Shown here: positions 1-12,375 of the stretch, in pieces
Numbering within the stretch: position 1 is the stretch's first letter
Layout of the letters: each line of letters opens with the position of its first letter
NCBI RefSeq assembly: GCF_000003815.2
Contig: NC_049983.1
Coordinates: forward strand, 10,510,699-10,574,698
Source: Branchiostoma floridae
Lineage: Eukaryota; Chordata; Leptocardii; Amphioxiformes; Branchiostomatidae
Length of the DNA stretch: 64,000 nt
Direction of reading: 5' to 3'
Notes under the pieces: generated by a model
The model's input: only the letters and a program-made list of their open reading frames with translations
What the model was told of the DNA's origin: nothing
Database searches by the model: none
Translations under genes and position numbers: made by a program

Positions 1-1715
1 CTCTGGGCTGAACTTTCTGGAACAGCGTGATCATGTCACAGTGCACAGGGAGGAGGTGACAGGACGGGGGGTGACAGCGAGCCGTACCTCTGTGTGTACC
101 GGACAGTTAGGAGTGCAGGGGGATTCAATACTCGCTAGGATACTTGGAGCGTTAGTGGCCACTCTCTGTGTCAAAGCACAGCGGAGGTGTCAGGGTGTCA
201 GTGTCGAAAAAACAGAGATACATGGAATATACATCATGCACATATGCATCTTGCAAGACAAAGAGAAACAGAATATCAACTACATGTACATCATGATTAG
301 TATGAAGAATATGTCTACTACACTACTACATTTCTTATGAATGTTCTTTCCTACAGGTTTCAAACATGTCACTTTTTAAGTGCAGAAATTAGTAAGGTAT
401 CACATTCTATGTGATGGTACATTATTACTTGTTACATGCTTTTTCACATAACTACAGAATGTGATAGCTCTGTTCTACTTTTAAATGCTTTATCTACCTT
501 GCAAGTTAGTTTATTCTAGAAACATTCTACTGGACAAACTATAATAAAGCATAAGCAAGACAAGGACATGATGAAAAGATACATGAAAGTCACATTGAAG
601 TTCAGGCAAAACATAATTTACCAATCTACAAGCTACAACATGCAACAGGTCTATACAATAACATGACACAAGTGAATACAAGTGTGAGAAAGAAAGTAAG
701 CCACTTTGGCATACTAAAGTTTGTTGGCTTTTTACTTTCACTGCACAATATGACCAGGGACTATTAATATCAAGTTTATGGAGATTGGTAGGGAATTAAT
801 TCTTGTTCTAAATTATTCAAGAGAAAAGGGAAGCTTCTATTCTACCATGTATTTGTATCAAAGAGCACATTATAGTGGAGAGTAGCAGAGGGAATAAAAG
901 CAGGACAGAGAATGAGTGTACAGGATGTGCCTTGTATACTTCAAAAGGGTATGAAAAGAGAAATCTGCATTCTACTGGGGAGACTGTGTTAGAAGAGCTG
1001 TATCTATGCTTAAATTTATCTGACTCAGGGTTGACTTGAGGAATGAACAAGGGACATTCTAGAACTTTAGGTTTTCTTAATGAGGTACAGACTGAGGAGA
1101 TGAGTTATTTGGGTGGGAGGGGTCATGAGTTATTTGGGGGGAAGGGGCATGAGATATTTGGGGGGAGGGGGCACTGTCACGTTCTACCCTTTACAATAGG
1201 CACCAGCACAAGCTGGGTGAGGAGAGTACCTGTGAACCACACACTTGCAATTGGAGATCTTGCTGTTGTCAACGGGTGGAGGTAAGATTTTAGAGTCAAT
1301 GCTGTGAGGAACTCTATAAACTAAGATATCGTATCAAGAGGATATTGATAACAAAAAGCTTTGTTACAACTTAAAATCTTATGCTAGACTTAATGGCTGA
1401 CAAATACATTCATTGGTGTTAATCTGCAAAAAAAACCTTAGCCAAGTATGAAGACACAATTGAACTTTAATTACAAAACAATGATCAGTAAAACACACAA
1501 GAAACAAATTTCAGCAATAAACAGATTTGAATCTGTATTAAGTATAGTGATGAATCTATGCTATCTAATCTTGTTTCTTATATTCAAAATACTGTTAGGA
1601 AAAATTCCAAAATAGCGTATATATGATTCTAATCATGAGTGCTTCCAAATTTTGTGTCTATTATTACTGTTTGTGCTGATAAACCATAATGAAGATAACA
1701 TCCTTTCCAACTTAC
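1..1715. other. IMPDH intron sequence, no exon recognised
   Basis: This stretch lies downstream, in minus-strand sense, of the second IMP dehydrogenase exon. It should hold the third exon, which begins with the conserved run after the FTAEEV segment, but I could not find it in any minus-strand frame. The remaining exons are therefore presumably beyond the left edge. Positions 1095-1175 hold a short G-rich tandem (units like 'gagttatttgggggg'). No RNA gene or transposon was recognised. Confidence 0.4.
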
Positions 1716-3300
1716 CACTTCCTCTGCTGTGAAGTCTATAAATCCTGGTAAGATGAGGAAATCACTGGAAAATACACATAAGAAAGAATGTTTATTTTAG
1801 TAATACTAATACTAACTACATTCTGTGCCTGAGTGATATAACCAAGATGCTATATGTGGCTCAGAAGTCTTTGAAACAGAATGTGGGACACACTATAATA
1901 AAAAATTACTAAAAATGTTCAAGGTAAATACAAGTTTCTCCTCATATTGATTAGCATTGAGACTACTAGTACAGTAACAGGGGCCTCTGTGTCTGAGAGT
2001 CAATCTGTGTAAGTATAATTATGTTTTCAAGTACATATACACCAAGTTAGTTACTCATTTTGATTAAGAAACTACATAGGAAGACACGGATACACAGGTT
2101 GTATAATGTCTTTGCTGATTGCGCAAGCCACGCAGCCAGTTATTTCACAATCAGCTGAGGTTCCTATAAATAACCCATAGATGTATCCAGACTTCGGGGT
2201 GTAACCGCTGCTATGTGCTACGCTTGGGGGTCTGCATGCCTTTTTCCACAAGATGTAATCAGTTTTGATTCTACATTACATGCTGGCAACTGCTCTAGCT
2301 TTAAATGTTCAAAATGTGACTGATAAATCTGCACAATATATATAGGAAGATTTCAATTCTACTGTAAAATATATTTGAACTGGATTGAGTTGACCATTAA
2401 TTTCAAGTGTAGTGGTGTCCCCTTGTGCTAGCCACTTCACCCAACCTAAAATAGCACAACCTGATTAGGTGACCATCATGTCAGACTGGGTCATGGAAAA
2501 CGTGGAGGGAGACATGCTGTGATCAAGGAGGTCCTTTTCTAGAAAAGGCTGAGGGCCCAGACATGTACTCTAGTCTAGAACTCTACAAGAACTCTACTTC
2601 TACTCATGTGGCTGAAGTGCTAGCCAAAAATATAACATATTAATCTAACATTATTTTTACATGTTAAATTTTTCTTATGTAAAACTACACTTGGATACAT
2701 TTCTTATTTCAATTATATAGCTTGCCAGTTGCCAGTAGGAATAGACATTATTACTGCAATATTCTGTTCTGATCATATAAATTTTGCCAGCCTTACCCCA
2801 CCCCTTTCCTCAAGGCTGTTCCATAACTTGTGCAAAGATTTCACAGAACGTAACAGGGGAAAATAATTTGAGGGGGAGGGGGGCAAATAATTTGTTAGTC
2901 TGTATGGTACCAAAAGAAAGGAATATAGAAGTCGTGCACAGACTAGATGATGGAGGTATAACGTAGTTCATCTATTCTGGTCCATATTTTCCAACCCAAT
3001 CACGTTAGTCATAATGAGTAGCTACGCATGTATGAAGATTCTTGGCATTCTTCCAACGCATGGTGTTTTCATGTGCCAGTGGGCCAACCTCACCACGCTG
3101 GACAGCACTTCGAAGATATCAATACCACTAAAGAGGACGTGAGCAACTGCTTGAAGCCAATGATGGTGGTTGCGCAACGGTGGTTTATGAATCTGTACTC
3201 ACTTGTAGGTCAGCCCTTCTCCGGTCCCGAAGAGCTGCGATGCGGTCATGCCGTCGTCAGGAACGTACCCAGTGCCGCCGCTGATGAGATAGTCTGCCAT
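1716..3300 (-). CDS. IMPDH: Inosine-5'-monophosphate dehydrogenase, 5' end (first two coding exons)
   Basis: IMPDH converts IMP to XMP using NAD+, the rate-limiting step of guanine nucleotide synthesis, in the cytosol. Two minus-strand exons are visible. Exon 1 is 3300-3203: it starts at ATG 3300, reads [20 protein letters not shown] and continues to GEGLTY, and ends in AA before a GTGAGT donor (phase 2). Exon 2 is 1764-1716: it begins with T (completing N), reads [16 protein letters not shown], and ends at a GTAAG donor. The joined segment is the highly conserved N-terminus of animal IMPDH1/2, just before the (beta/alpha)8 barrel. The catalytic Cys loop and CBS domains are not in the window, so the gene is partial. 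The sequence cannot say whether it is the IMPDH1 or IMPDH2 type. A longer plus-strand open frame over exon 1 is a shadow. Confidence 0.93.
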
Positions 3301-5157
3301 GCTGCGGGAATGTGCGGAAATCAGACGATATTCCGGTACAATTTTGGTCACTTCTCAATCGAACCTACCTACAATGGTCTCCCCGCCAAAACTGGCCGAC
3401 GGCAGAGAATGGTGGGAATGAAAGCGATCAGACTATACCAATATTTAATATAGGGGTACACTTTATCACAATTTAGAAGGTAAAAGAAAAAGAAGCAGTT
3501 ATTCTATTATCTAAAAGTTAAATCTATGTATTTTATATTTTTGTACACTATATTGAAGTGATAGGTAAAATGATGTAGCATCGGCGTCAACATTAGCGCT
3601 CTATTTCTTTGTACACCCCTACATTGTAGTTGACAAGTCAAAGGATCCTCATAGGTGATTGGTCGGAAAATGAAGGCCACTGCGTAGCGGCTAAATATAC
3701 ACGGGCTTCCTCGTATATAACGTTACTTCTTACACAGAGCTTTTCTAGGAAAGCACGATATAGTATGCAGTAATTAGTTGTTTTGCCTTGTCGGTAGAAG
3801 CAACGTAGCTAAAGCGCAATGCGTGAACAAAACACGCCCAGTAGAGATGGGCCCATATTCTAGATGCCCAGCTCTCTCCGGTGACTTACAACAGTACTCC
3901 AATTAATTCCAAACCTAAAATTGGATGAAATATACTACAAACAAAAACATATCAGTTGGTTAATTCACTCGATGTGTACTTATCCTTTGTTGCCGTTGAT
4001 TTCTCACTTAACGCTTCTTTTACCAATGAGATTATACTCTCTGACAAGAGAATTTTTACTAGTTTACAGGAGGCATTCAACTGAAAGGAAAGTCGCACAG
4101 GTCGACGTCTTACATCTGCTTGGAGACCGCCGTGTTTGTGTGCACGTATTACATAGACACAGGAGCTTTTATAACAAGGCTAGGTTGGCCTCAATCAGGC
4201 GGGGTAAATGAGATCAAATGACAGTCAGTTCACGTGGATGACGAAACGCTTTTACTTTGGTGTGTTGGTCTCATCATATACCTTGAGTACCATCCCCCGT
4301 AGTGTACGTATTTAGTAGTTAGTAATCAAAAGGATTGAGCCAACGGTCGCTACGGAGGACCGATGATGGTACTCAGGCTACTCATCTTATGGGAAGGAAA
4401 GCCGCACCCAAGGGACACAAAAGAGTCGACACCACACATCTGCTCGGAGGCAGATGTGCTTGTCAGTACCTATTAATATAGACCGGTCGCAAAACCTAAT
4501 ATTTGACGGATATGGAGGTCATCATTTCAATGGTCTCTCATTGCAACATTGCAATTGGTAGAACCTTGGATTATTTGGATGAACAGTCAGGGTCCGTCTA
4601 GAGTCTAGACCCAGAAGCTTTGTATGACCAAAGAGGTACCCTTGGTATGACAATAGGCCCAAATTAATTGGTACAACTTGGGACCCTTTGCAGTATAGCA
4701 GGCAGATAAGGCCACAGAAAAACATGTTTGTTTTCTCATCGTGGCACTGATAATTCGCCCTGACCTCGGCGTCTTGTTACATAGCAGGAGCAGTGTCCGG
4801 ATAGTGTATATACGGCAGTGCGTGTTGCGTTATGTTATGACCGGACATTGGCTTCCACATCGAATATTCAATTTCAAAACATCAATAATCTGACGGTTAC
4901 TGAACCATGCGCCAAAGTGTTGTCAAGCACAGCTAACCAAATCGGCGCGAAGAACTTGAATGTCTTGGTGGGTGCGGCCAATAACGTTGGCGCTGCATAT
5001 CAGACAGTTTATATGCAAAAAAAAGTGTTTACCGTGTGTCCTTGCTGTCATCAGAAAACGAGGTATGTCATCAGAAAACGAAGTACGGTAGAACCAAGGC
5101 ACAACACACATACACAATAAACATCTCTTGAAGCAGTGAGAACCAGTACAGTCTTAC
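3301..5157. other. IMPDH upstream region, no gene recognised
   Basis: This is the 5' flank of the IMPDH gene. The first 150 bases (to about 3450) are relatively CpG-rich, as expected for a housekeeping 5' UTR or promoter. The rest is AT-rich. A partly repeated stretch is seen at 4080-4170 and 4385-4470 (similar 'ggaaagtcgcac' and 'catctgct-gga' segments). No conserved protein was recognised on either strand. Confidence 0.4.
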
Positions 5158-5264
5158 CACCTAGAGTCCTCCTCTGTCATAGTGACTGTGGGATCCTCTG
5201 TACTCCTCTCTGAATCAGATCGATTCATGTCTGCGGCTTGTGCCATTCTGCGACGACGGGACAT
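5158..5264 (-). CDS. Possible small first exon (MSRRRRMAQAAD...), unknown gene
   Basis: On the minus strand an ATG at 5264 opens a 35-codon hydrophilic reading frame beginning MSRRRRMAQAADMNRSDSE, rich in Ser, Glu, Thr and Asp. It runs into a good GTAAGA donor at 5157, leaving two bases over (phase 2). Codon use looks coding-like and the peptide is disordered and charged. I do not recognise the family. IMPDH coding exon 2 (1764-1716) accepts phase 2, so this could be an alternative IMPDH N-terminus replacing exon 1, or the start of a separate gene. Both are inference; it may also be chance. Confidence 0.3.
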
Positions 5265-6309
5265 AAAGACCTGTATACAGCACGACTACCTACACAGGTG
5301 TTGATAGATCTGATGACTGGACAGAAGCTGTAGAGTGGGCGCACACTCAGTAACAGACGGAGAGATACTGACAGGCCTTACTACCCAGGGCGGAGTATCA
5401 ATTCGACGGGCGTTATCATGTCGATGGTGTCTTTCACGTCAACAAATTAACTCCAATCTGTAGCCCGCGTTTATCCATTTCACCGCAAGGGGTTGCACTT
5501 TTCTCAGCACGATACGCAAGTCAGTGAGCAATGTTGATGCAAGAACACCAGTACCTGTATACAACATGACAAATTCTAATTCCGTTTACTGCCGTTTGTA
5601 ATTGTAGAATAGTGCGTCGAACGTAAAAGAAAAGACAACAGAGTCGTATTAAATTTCAATATAAAGAGTACGGGGTGCAATATACTGGTTTAGGGACGCC
5701 TGGGAATAAGGAAACATACAGCAGGTGCATCGTCAAATAAACCCCCTAAGTAGTGATCATCCTACAATTTACGTTCATTCCTCCAAATCGTTGTATCCAA
5801 GGAAACAGACATGTGGTCCGAAAATCTGCATACGGGGATGAGCTATGTCATCAATCCCCAAATTCCTGGGCCAATCACGGTTGATTCTGTATCGTATACT
5901 TTACATTGGTAACAAACTTTGGCCACATCTTGAGCATCTATAGAAATTGCTGTAAACTTGGCCCGTTTTGCGAATAGAAATGAAAGGGGTTCTCTTTTGG
6001 TTGTCCATTCACAAGTAATGACACTTTTAATATACTCTTATCATGTCATGACTCTATATCTATGTACATAGGTCAATACATTTATCACGCTATGCAAAAA
6101 AGAAACTGTACCATTCCTAAATAACTTTTGACAAATATTATGTCGCTAGTAGCTTAGATATACCCAACTGATGTATGTTATAGTTCCCTTTAATACCTAC
6201 CGTAGATTCCACTAGTATTGTAGTAACCGAAATTGTAATGCCTGCCGTATTTTCCACTAGTATTTTAGTAACCGACATTATTGCAATATAACTTATATGT
6301 GTAGTGTTA

Positions 6310-6395
6310 GACTGTACCTTTTACTGTATATACATTGCCATACATTGTCACTGATACAATTGTTGCGCAATAAACCATCTATCTATCTATCTATT
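6310..6395 (+). repeat. Probable LINE 3' tail ending in (ATCT)n
   Basis: The segment has 'attgttgcgcaataaa' followed by four or more ATCT units. A closely similar end is found at 11525-11575 ('gattgttgagcaataaa'), preceded in both by 'gccatacattgt'. A shared body end followed by a short microsatellite is typical of the 3' end of CR1/L2-type retroposons. No coding part is attached, so these are 5'-truncated copies. Confidence 0.4.
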
Positions 6396-8199
6396 CATGT
6401 TTTCAATTCTTTGCACCACCTCCGTTGTCGATCTCCACCTGCGCTTAAAGTCTAAATGAACCGTATTGAAATTTTCCCTTTCAGTCCTTAGATCGTCCAC
6501 GCCTGTTTGATGCAAAACCAAGTTCACACACAGTCGGCACTGTTCTTCAATGTTCACTTTAATGCGAAGGTCGTGCACCGAGCTAGTCAGTCATGCTGTT
6601 TGATTGCTGTCATTACAATTTTCGGAGCAAGGATTACAAAGCGCACTGGGAATGTATCCAAAGTACAGTCACAGATGTATTGCTATATTTGCCATTGAAC
6701 CAGCTGACGACAGTCTTTGGGTACAAAAATGTTAGCTGTGTGCTATTCTGGTAACATGGCAACAGTACTAAATCATAGGTATTGCTTTTTCTACAGCGAT
6801 CCGAAAATAACAACGCACAAAAGACGTGGCCATGGTCTGCAAATGTATGGCTTGCATGATAGCAATTCTTATCTTGCAGTTACCTATTGGCAGATATTGT
6901 TATATCTGGCTTGCAGATAGCATATCACCACTACACCGCGCAATAATGAGGGCGTGGCCCCAACATATCAACATGTCGTAATGATGTCACACTAAAGTAT
7001 TTTTGGCACTTTTACTCACTATAACAAGTGCAATGTCGGGCGACCCCCAAAGGACGTCTTTCTTCCGTCGGTGAACACTGTTGCGTACTGATGCCTTGCA
7101 CATTATAACATCAGAACCATATCAACTGCCGCAAATGTTCACATCTTAATCAACTTCCCAAACAAATCTTTTATTACTTGGAATCCGTGTATGAGAAAAA
7201 GTATTAAGGTCCTATTCTGAACTCCGATCATCCGAAAACGTAAGGGGGTCCTGTCAGGTTCCGTCCGGATATTTCCGGATATATTCAGAACTCCCTTATC
7301 AGGACGTATATATATATACATGTATACAAACATAAAAATGTCCGAAAATCACATGTGCACCCTTTCGCACATTTCACCCTTTACCAGGTCCTCACTCAAC
7401 ATGGCCCATGTGACAAATAATAAGCTCTTTGAACGGGTCATCCCTGGATCATCCCTGCGTACTTTGATGTATCAACAACCCATTAAAGTCTCAAACACAT
7501 GACACGTCCATTCCCGGGAGCAGATAGAAGGACACCATACTGAAGGTATTAGCCTGGTAATACGATGGTACAGAACCCTTTCCCAGACGGTTTCATGTGA
7601 TGATCACCCCGGGAAAGCCTAAAGCCTTTGCTATTAGCGGACCATTAGAACGTTTGGCTATGGCGGCTTGCTCAATGCAGCTGGGTAATTATGCATCGTG
7701 TAGGAAGGAGCAATTGCTATAATGATACTTTAGAAATCAAGACAAATACAACATTGCCTTCTAAGTACACTTAAAACCAAAGAGACTCGTAGTACAGTGT
7801 TTGTGTGTCTTGTGTTTTTCTATCTTTATTTGATGAGTGAAATGTAGATTGCAAAATGATTACTCTGTGTATCTCGTCCGCAATGTGAACGGTTTCAGGG
7901 TGCAAAATAAACGTTTTTAAAAACGAGTAGCTACTCACTAATAGCAGGTAGAAACCGTTGAAAGAGAGGTCCAGTCATTGAATCACGCGAACAAATTGAG
8001 TGGTCGAACTGATTGAAGGAGGCAACAAAAAATACATAATTAAGGCTCAGAATATAAAATATAATGCCCTCGCTATCATTGTTTTAATCTTTTAATACAA
8101 CTATTCCTTACAATTTCCGGATCCACCGATTGCAAACGATACAAATCTATAAGATGAAAAAAAACATACCAAAAATCATAACAATCCGTTAACCCCTTC

Positions 8200-8560
8200 T
8201 TGAGTTATTCCCTTTCAACGTCTGACACTAAACCTGCCCTGCAGTTCCAAAACAAGTCGCTAGGGGGCCAAAACCTATACCACTTACTCTCGGCATCAAG
8301 ACCTGTCTACCACTCAAAAATTATAGCCACAGCATGTTCAGAACTCGAGATATCCAACCCGGAAGTTCCGCTGCAGTACCATAGCAAGCCGCTAGGAGGC
8401 CTAAAATCTAATCATTTCTAGGTCTCATCAATACCTACCCACATACCAAATATCAATACAATCCATTCATGCGTTCTTGAGTTATGGTGTTTTCCTACAA
8501 ACATACACACACACACACAAACGCTACCCAAAATATAACCTTCTTGGCGAAGGTAATAAA
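8200..8560 (-). repeat. Dispersed repeat, copy 1 (minus orientation)
   Basis: Read on the minus strand, this begins with a segment like 'cgccaagaaggttatattttgg', then a TG-rich microsatellite, 'aactcaagaacgcatg', 'gatatttggtatgtgggtagg', 'gcctcctagcggcttgctat' and 'ctgcagcgg'. The same ordered blocks recur at 12115-12375 (minus) and 57600-57905 (plus). It is a mobile repeat family rather than a gene. No terminal inverted repeat or reading frame was recognised, so the class is unknown. Confidence 0.6.
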
Positions 8561-10489
8561 AACGTAAAGCTACCATATATTTTGGGCAGGCCAGAATCGT
8601 GATCAGAACCGCCGAGATCCATCTGTACACCATCGAATCCTCCGCTGGATGATCCCATCAAATCATCCACTTAAAAACATGCTGTGTCATCACAAGGTCA
8701 TTTGGAGCGTGGTTTTCATAACATCTGTCACTCGAGATTAGCGGTGTGTGTTCCCTACAGATGGAGGCTATGTCCGAGGTTTCGAGTGCATACTTTTCCT
8801 TTTCATCTAAGGTTACAAAGGGTAACAGCTTTTAACTTGGGATGCTCATATTGCAGTGACACTGACTCGAACTGTGCGTGAAACTTTGTGATGAGATCAT
8901 CAGTGTAAATGAGTTTTGTTTGATTACACATGGCTCTGTTCATAGAAATAGTAATCTATCCCCCCACAACTAAAGCATATCGTTACATCTCTCGCGTGGA
9001 TTTCGAAGTCACATATATCGTTGCTATGTCACTGCACTGCCAATGCCTGGGTTCTTCCGGTGTTTTACTGCGGTTGTTACGTGACACGGTTGTTGGTTCG
9101 TGACAGAATGGCGTGCATTCCAGTATGTTTCTTTAATTTACCGACGGTAGAATAGCATGTGATTGGGACAAAGCACCACAAGCACTATCTTTCACTTACA
9201 CATGACCGAATCAACAACTCGAGTCGTGTTGTTGTTGCATAAAGACTACTCTAAAACATAGTTTAAGTTTCATCCATATATAACTATGACTGCAGGGACC
9301 TGTGTGTCAAAATTCATATGACAATATTGTACATATAGTACATCGATCTGTGATGAACGTATGAAAGTGTCCAGACCACCTGTTACCGTCAAATCATTAG
9401 GACTGCTCCAAAATGTTCTTGGGGGTGATATCCTTTCCTTATTAGCAAATAAGAGAGCTAACACGGAGAAAACAAACTTTTATGGAAATGAAAATCATTA
9501 AATATAAACGTCAACAGTACGTTGTTTTGTCAAATAGTCGTTGCTACAGAGAAACATAAGAGCAGCAGCAAAACACCCTTTCTGTGTTTCACACAATGCA
9601 TATCGTAATGTGTGTTGGCTACGGTTAAATTTGTAAAGAGAAAAGAATCGTATGCAATATTGATAAATAAACCCCGTGCAATCCATCCGCCGTTACCCAG
9701 TCCATAAAGTGAGCATGCGCGAACACACACACACACATACACAGGCGCGTAATCATTGTAGCTACACACACGAACATAGGCATAGTAATTGCAACATTTC
9801 TTCTATGTAACTCTGTAGCTGACTTTCCTGCGGGGGCAAGGCGACCACAACGATAGCTAGAAAGCCGTCTTTGCACATGAGCGCTTAACTGTTACATAGT
9901 CTTCGCTTAAGCACTCTTTCTAAAACCCACAAACGCGGAATCATTACATAAATTATCAATCTAGAATTCTAGATAATAGGCCATAATAGTCTGTCCGGTT
10001 AGCAAAAGTGTTGGATGTAGCATGGAAATCATAGATCAATGGTGGCAAAACTATCAAATACAAATGTGTACACTTTTCGGCCGTTGAACAAATGATTCTC
10101 AATGCCATACCGTCGCCCTGCACCTGCACGTGTCATGATATGCAGATTCAAATCATCCAGGTGATTAACGGTGGGCAGTAATTTTTACCTTTCCTGGGAG
10201 CAAAGGTTAGGTGCGATATGTGGCACAATTGGGTCTTGCACAAATAGATGATAACGCGTGTTTTACAACAATCATGTGAGCTCAAGATAGCTTAGTGTCC
10301 TACCATTGGATGAGACAGGCTTTGGGTCAGGTTTGTTTACAAAATGCTCGGTACCGTATCGGTCTGCTGCTACGCGCCCTGGATAGAAATTCACACACGC
10401 GAACGTAAAAACAATAGAACGATGTTTTTTCCTGTCTGAGTGTCAACTTGACTCAGGGTCACACGCCCCACTCACCTCTCTTGTTTACA

Positions 10490-10680
10490 TCCGGCCTGGA
10501 TCATGGAGTCGTTGCACCGCTTGCCTACGCTCTCGTGGCCGCGGCCTCGCGCATTTTGCATGCTCGTGGCGTACCCCTTCCCCGCCTCGACTCTCGGCGG
10601 GACAGCCCTTTCTTTGATCGGCCGGTGGTACCGTTTGCACGCCCGTGCTACCTCGAAAGCCGGAGAAAACGTCGATGATT
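10490..10680. promoter_or_regulatory. CpG-rich patch, possible promoter or 5' exon
   Basis: The sequence is much richer in CpG than its surroundings ('ctcgtggccgcggcctcgcg', 'cggccggtggtaccg'), in an otherwise AT-rich intergenic region 3.5 kb upstream of the first optineurin coding exon. A donor-like AG|GTGAGT occurs on the minus strand near 10477. It could be the optineurin promoter or first non-coding exon, or a promoter for an unrecognised minus-strand transcript. The 76-codon open frame over it has no recognisable similarity. Confidence 0.25.
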
Positions 10681-11499
10681 GAGAGGAGGAGAGAGGGAAT
10701 GCGGACCTGACCGGAACCTCAGCTCACCCAGCCGCCAACAGCCGTCTGCAACCTGACCTGTGTGACGTCATCACCTACCCGGTTTGAATATGATGATCAC
10801 TGGTCGCCATGGCAACGGGGCATGTACTGCAGAATGTTGCATACCTCCTGTATGCTACATCCGATGAAATCCTCATCCGTCAATCAATTGTTATTATCAG
10901 AAAAATCTATATTTTGTCTGACATGCCTCCTTTTGTCTAATATGATCGACAGGACTGATACCATTGTTTATGAATTTTGTTCACAAATCTTTAAAAAGCG
11001 ATAGATGAATTATAAACCAGTTTATGATTCGAAACTTCAATATAGCGTGAGGCTGGCGTATTCTTCGTACGTGCTAACTTGACATTATATATGTACATAT
11101 CAATTACGCGCTGGGTTCAAGGCCACACATTAACCTGCAGATATGTAGAGAGACTCAGTTCGTTGACTCCGGGACGATATTGAACAGAGAGGGTGACGTA
11201 ATCAAAATATAGAATCCTAAAGAAACCGTTATGAATTGTTTTCAATGTAATTTGACAGACCTCAGGATCGTGTATTGTACTGTTTTTTTTTTTTCAAATG
11301 AAAATGACATGACATAATTTAGTGAGATTAACTTCCTATAGAAGTTACATAGTGACAAGGAAAAATGGGCCAGCTATACGTGGAGACAAAGTGCTATATA
11401 TAGCTATACATCAAACATGTTGGAGAGAGAAAGAGTCGACCTCATTTGTTGCAAATCCTTCTCAAGCAATATTCTTCAGATAACATATCATATTTCATT

Positions 11500-11580
11500 G
11501 TCTGTATAGCTATTAGTTGTTATTATTTGCCATACATTGTACCCTGTGCGATTGTTGAGCAATAAAATTCATTCATATTT
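11500..11580 (+). repeat. Probable LINE 3' tail, second copy
   Basis: The segment 'gccatacattgtaccctgtg' followed by 'gattgttgagcaataaa' parallels the end at 6310-6395, and a short 'attcattcat' tail follows. It is interpreted as the 3' end of the same retroposon family, 5'-truncated. Confidence 0.35.
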
Positions 11581-12114
11581 CAATTCCTTTCTGCAAGGAT
11601 CTTTTTCAGAGAAAAACTCGTCTGCCCAATTTTTATCTTTGACAACCTCCAGTCTTCGAAAGTAGGATCCTTTGATATAACTTGATTTCTTTCTTTATTT
11701 GTGATATATTCATTTCTTTATTTATCAATTTACCAAATTTGTACAAGTAGTGTCATATACATACGTACGTGTGGTATGTGTGACTATCATCACAAGTATT
11801 GTTTACGTACATGCTGCTCGAGCGTTATTTCGGAGAACATGAATATCTCCTCTTTCATATAAGACATGGCAAGTGAAAGAATGCATACCAAACAGATTTA
11901 ACAGGAAGACACAAGATCTGGGCCCAGGGGAATCACCAGCGCAGCGGGGCAGCTAATAAGTCTCTCAGGTCTCTTCGTCTGAAGGATTAGGCTCCAACTA
12001 CACCTGCTACTTCCGGAGTACCATGACTTACCGGTCCCTAGGGAGACTGTAACGCCACACTGTTATGTAAAGGCTTTCTTAAGACTATTACAGAGATAAT
12101 GTCTATATCGTGTG

Positions 12115-12375
12115 TCCTTAATCTTTTACAGTCCCTTTCACAACATGTGGGATATCAAAACGGGAACGTCCGCTGCAGTACCGAGAATAGTCGCCAAGGG
12201 GCCAAACATCTGATGATTTTTTCTGTGGGATATAACGTTAACTTCATTACATACCAAACTTCAACACAATGCAGCCATAGCTTCTTGAGTTGAAGGTGTT
12301 CAACCACACACACATGCAAACATTCATAAATGCTATCAAAAACATAACCTTCTCGACGAGGGTAATCATACGTAA
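12115..12375 (-). repeat. Dispersed repeat, copy 2 (minus orientation)
   Basis: On the minus strand it reads 'ctcgtcgagaaggttatgtt', a TG-rich stretch, 'aactcaagaagctatgg', 'gtttggtatgtaatg', 'ggccccttggcgact' and 'ctgcagcggacgttcc'. These are the same ordered blocks as the copies at 8.2-8.56 kb and 57.6-57.9 kb. It is shorter and more diverged than copy 1. No coding capacity was recognised. Confidence 0.55.

Noticed and set aside
3028-3453. 141-codon plus-strand open frame
   Set aside because: It is antisense to the recognised IMPDH first exon and has no recognisable family similarity.
10448-10678. 76-codon plus-strand protein
   Set aside because: It lies in a CpG-rich patch with no similarity or splice context; more likely promoter or 5' UTR sequence.
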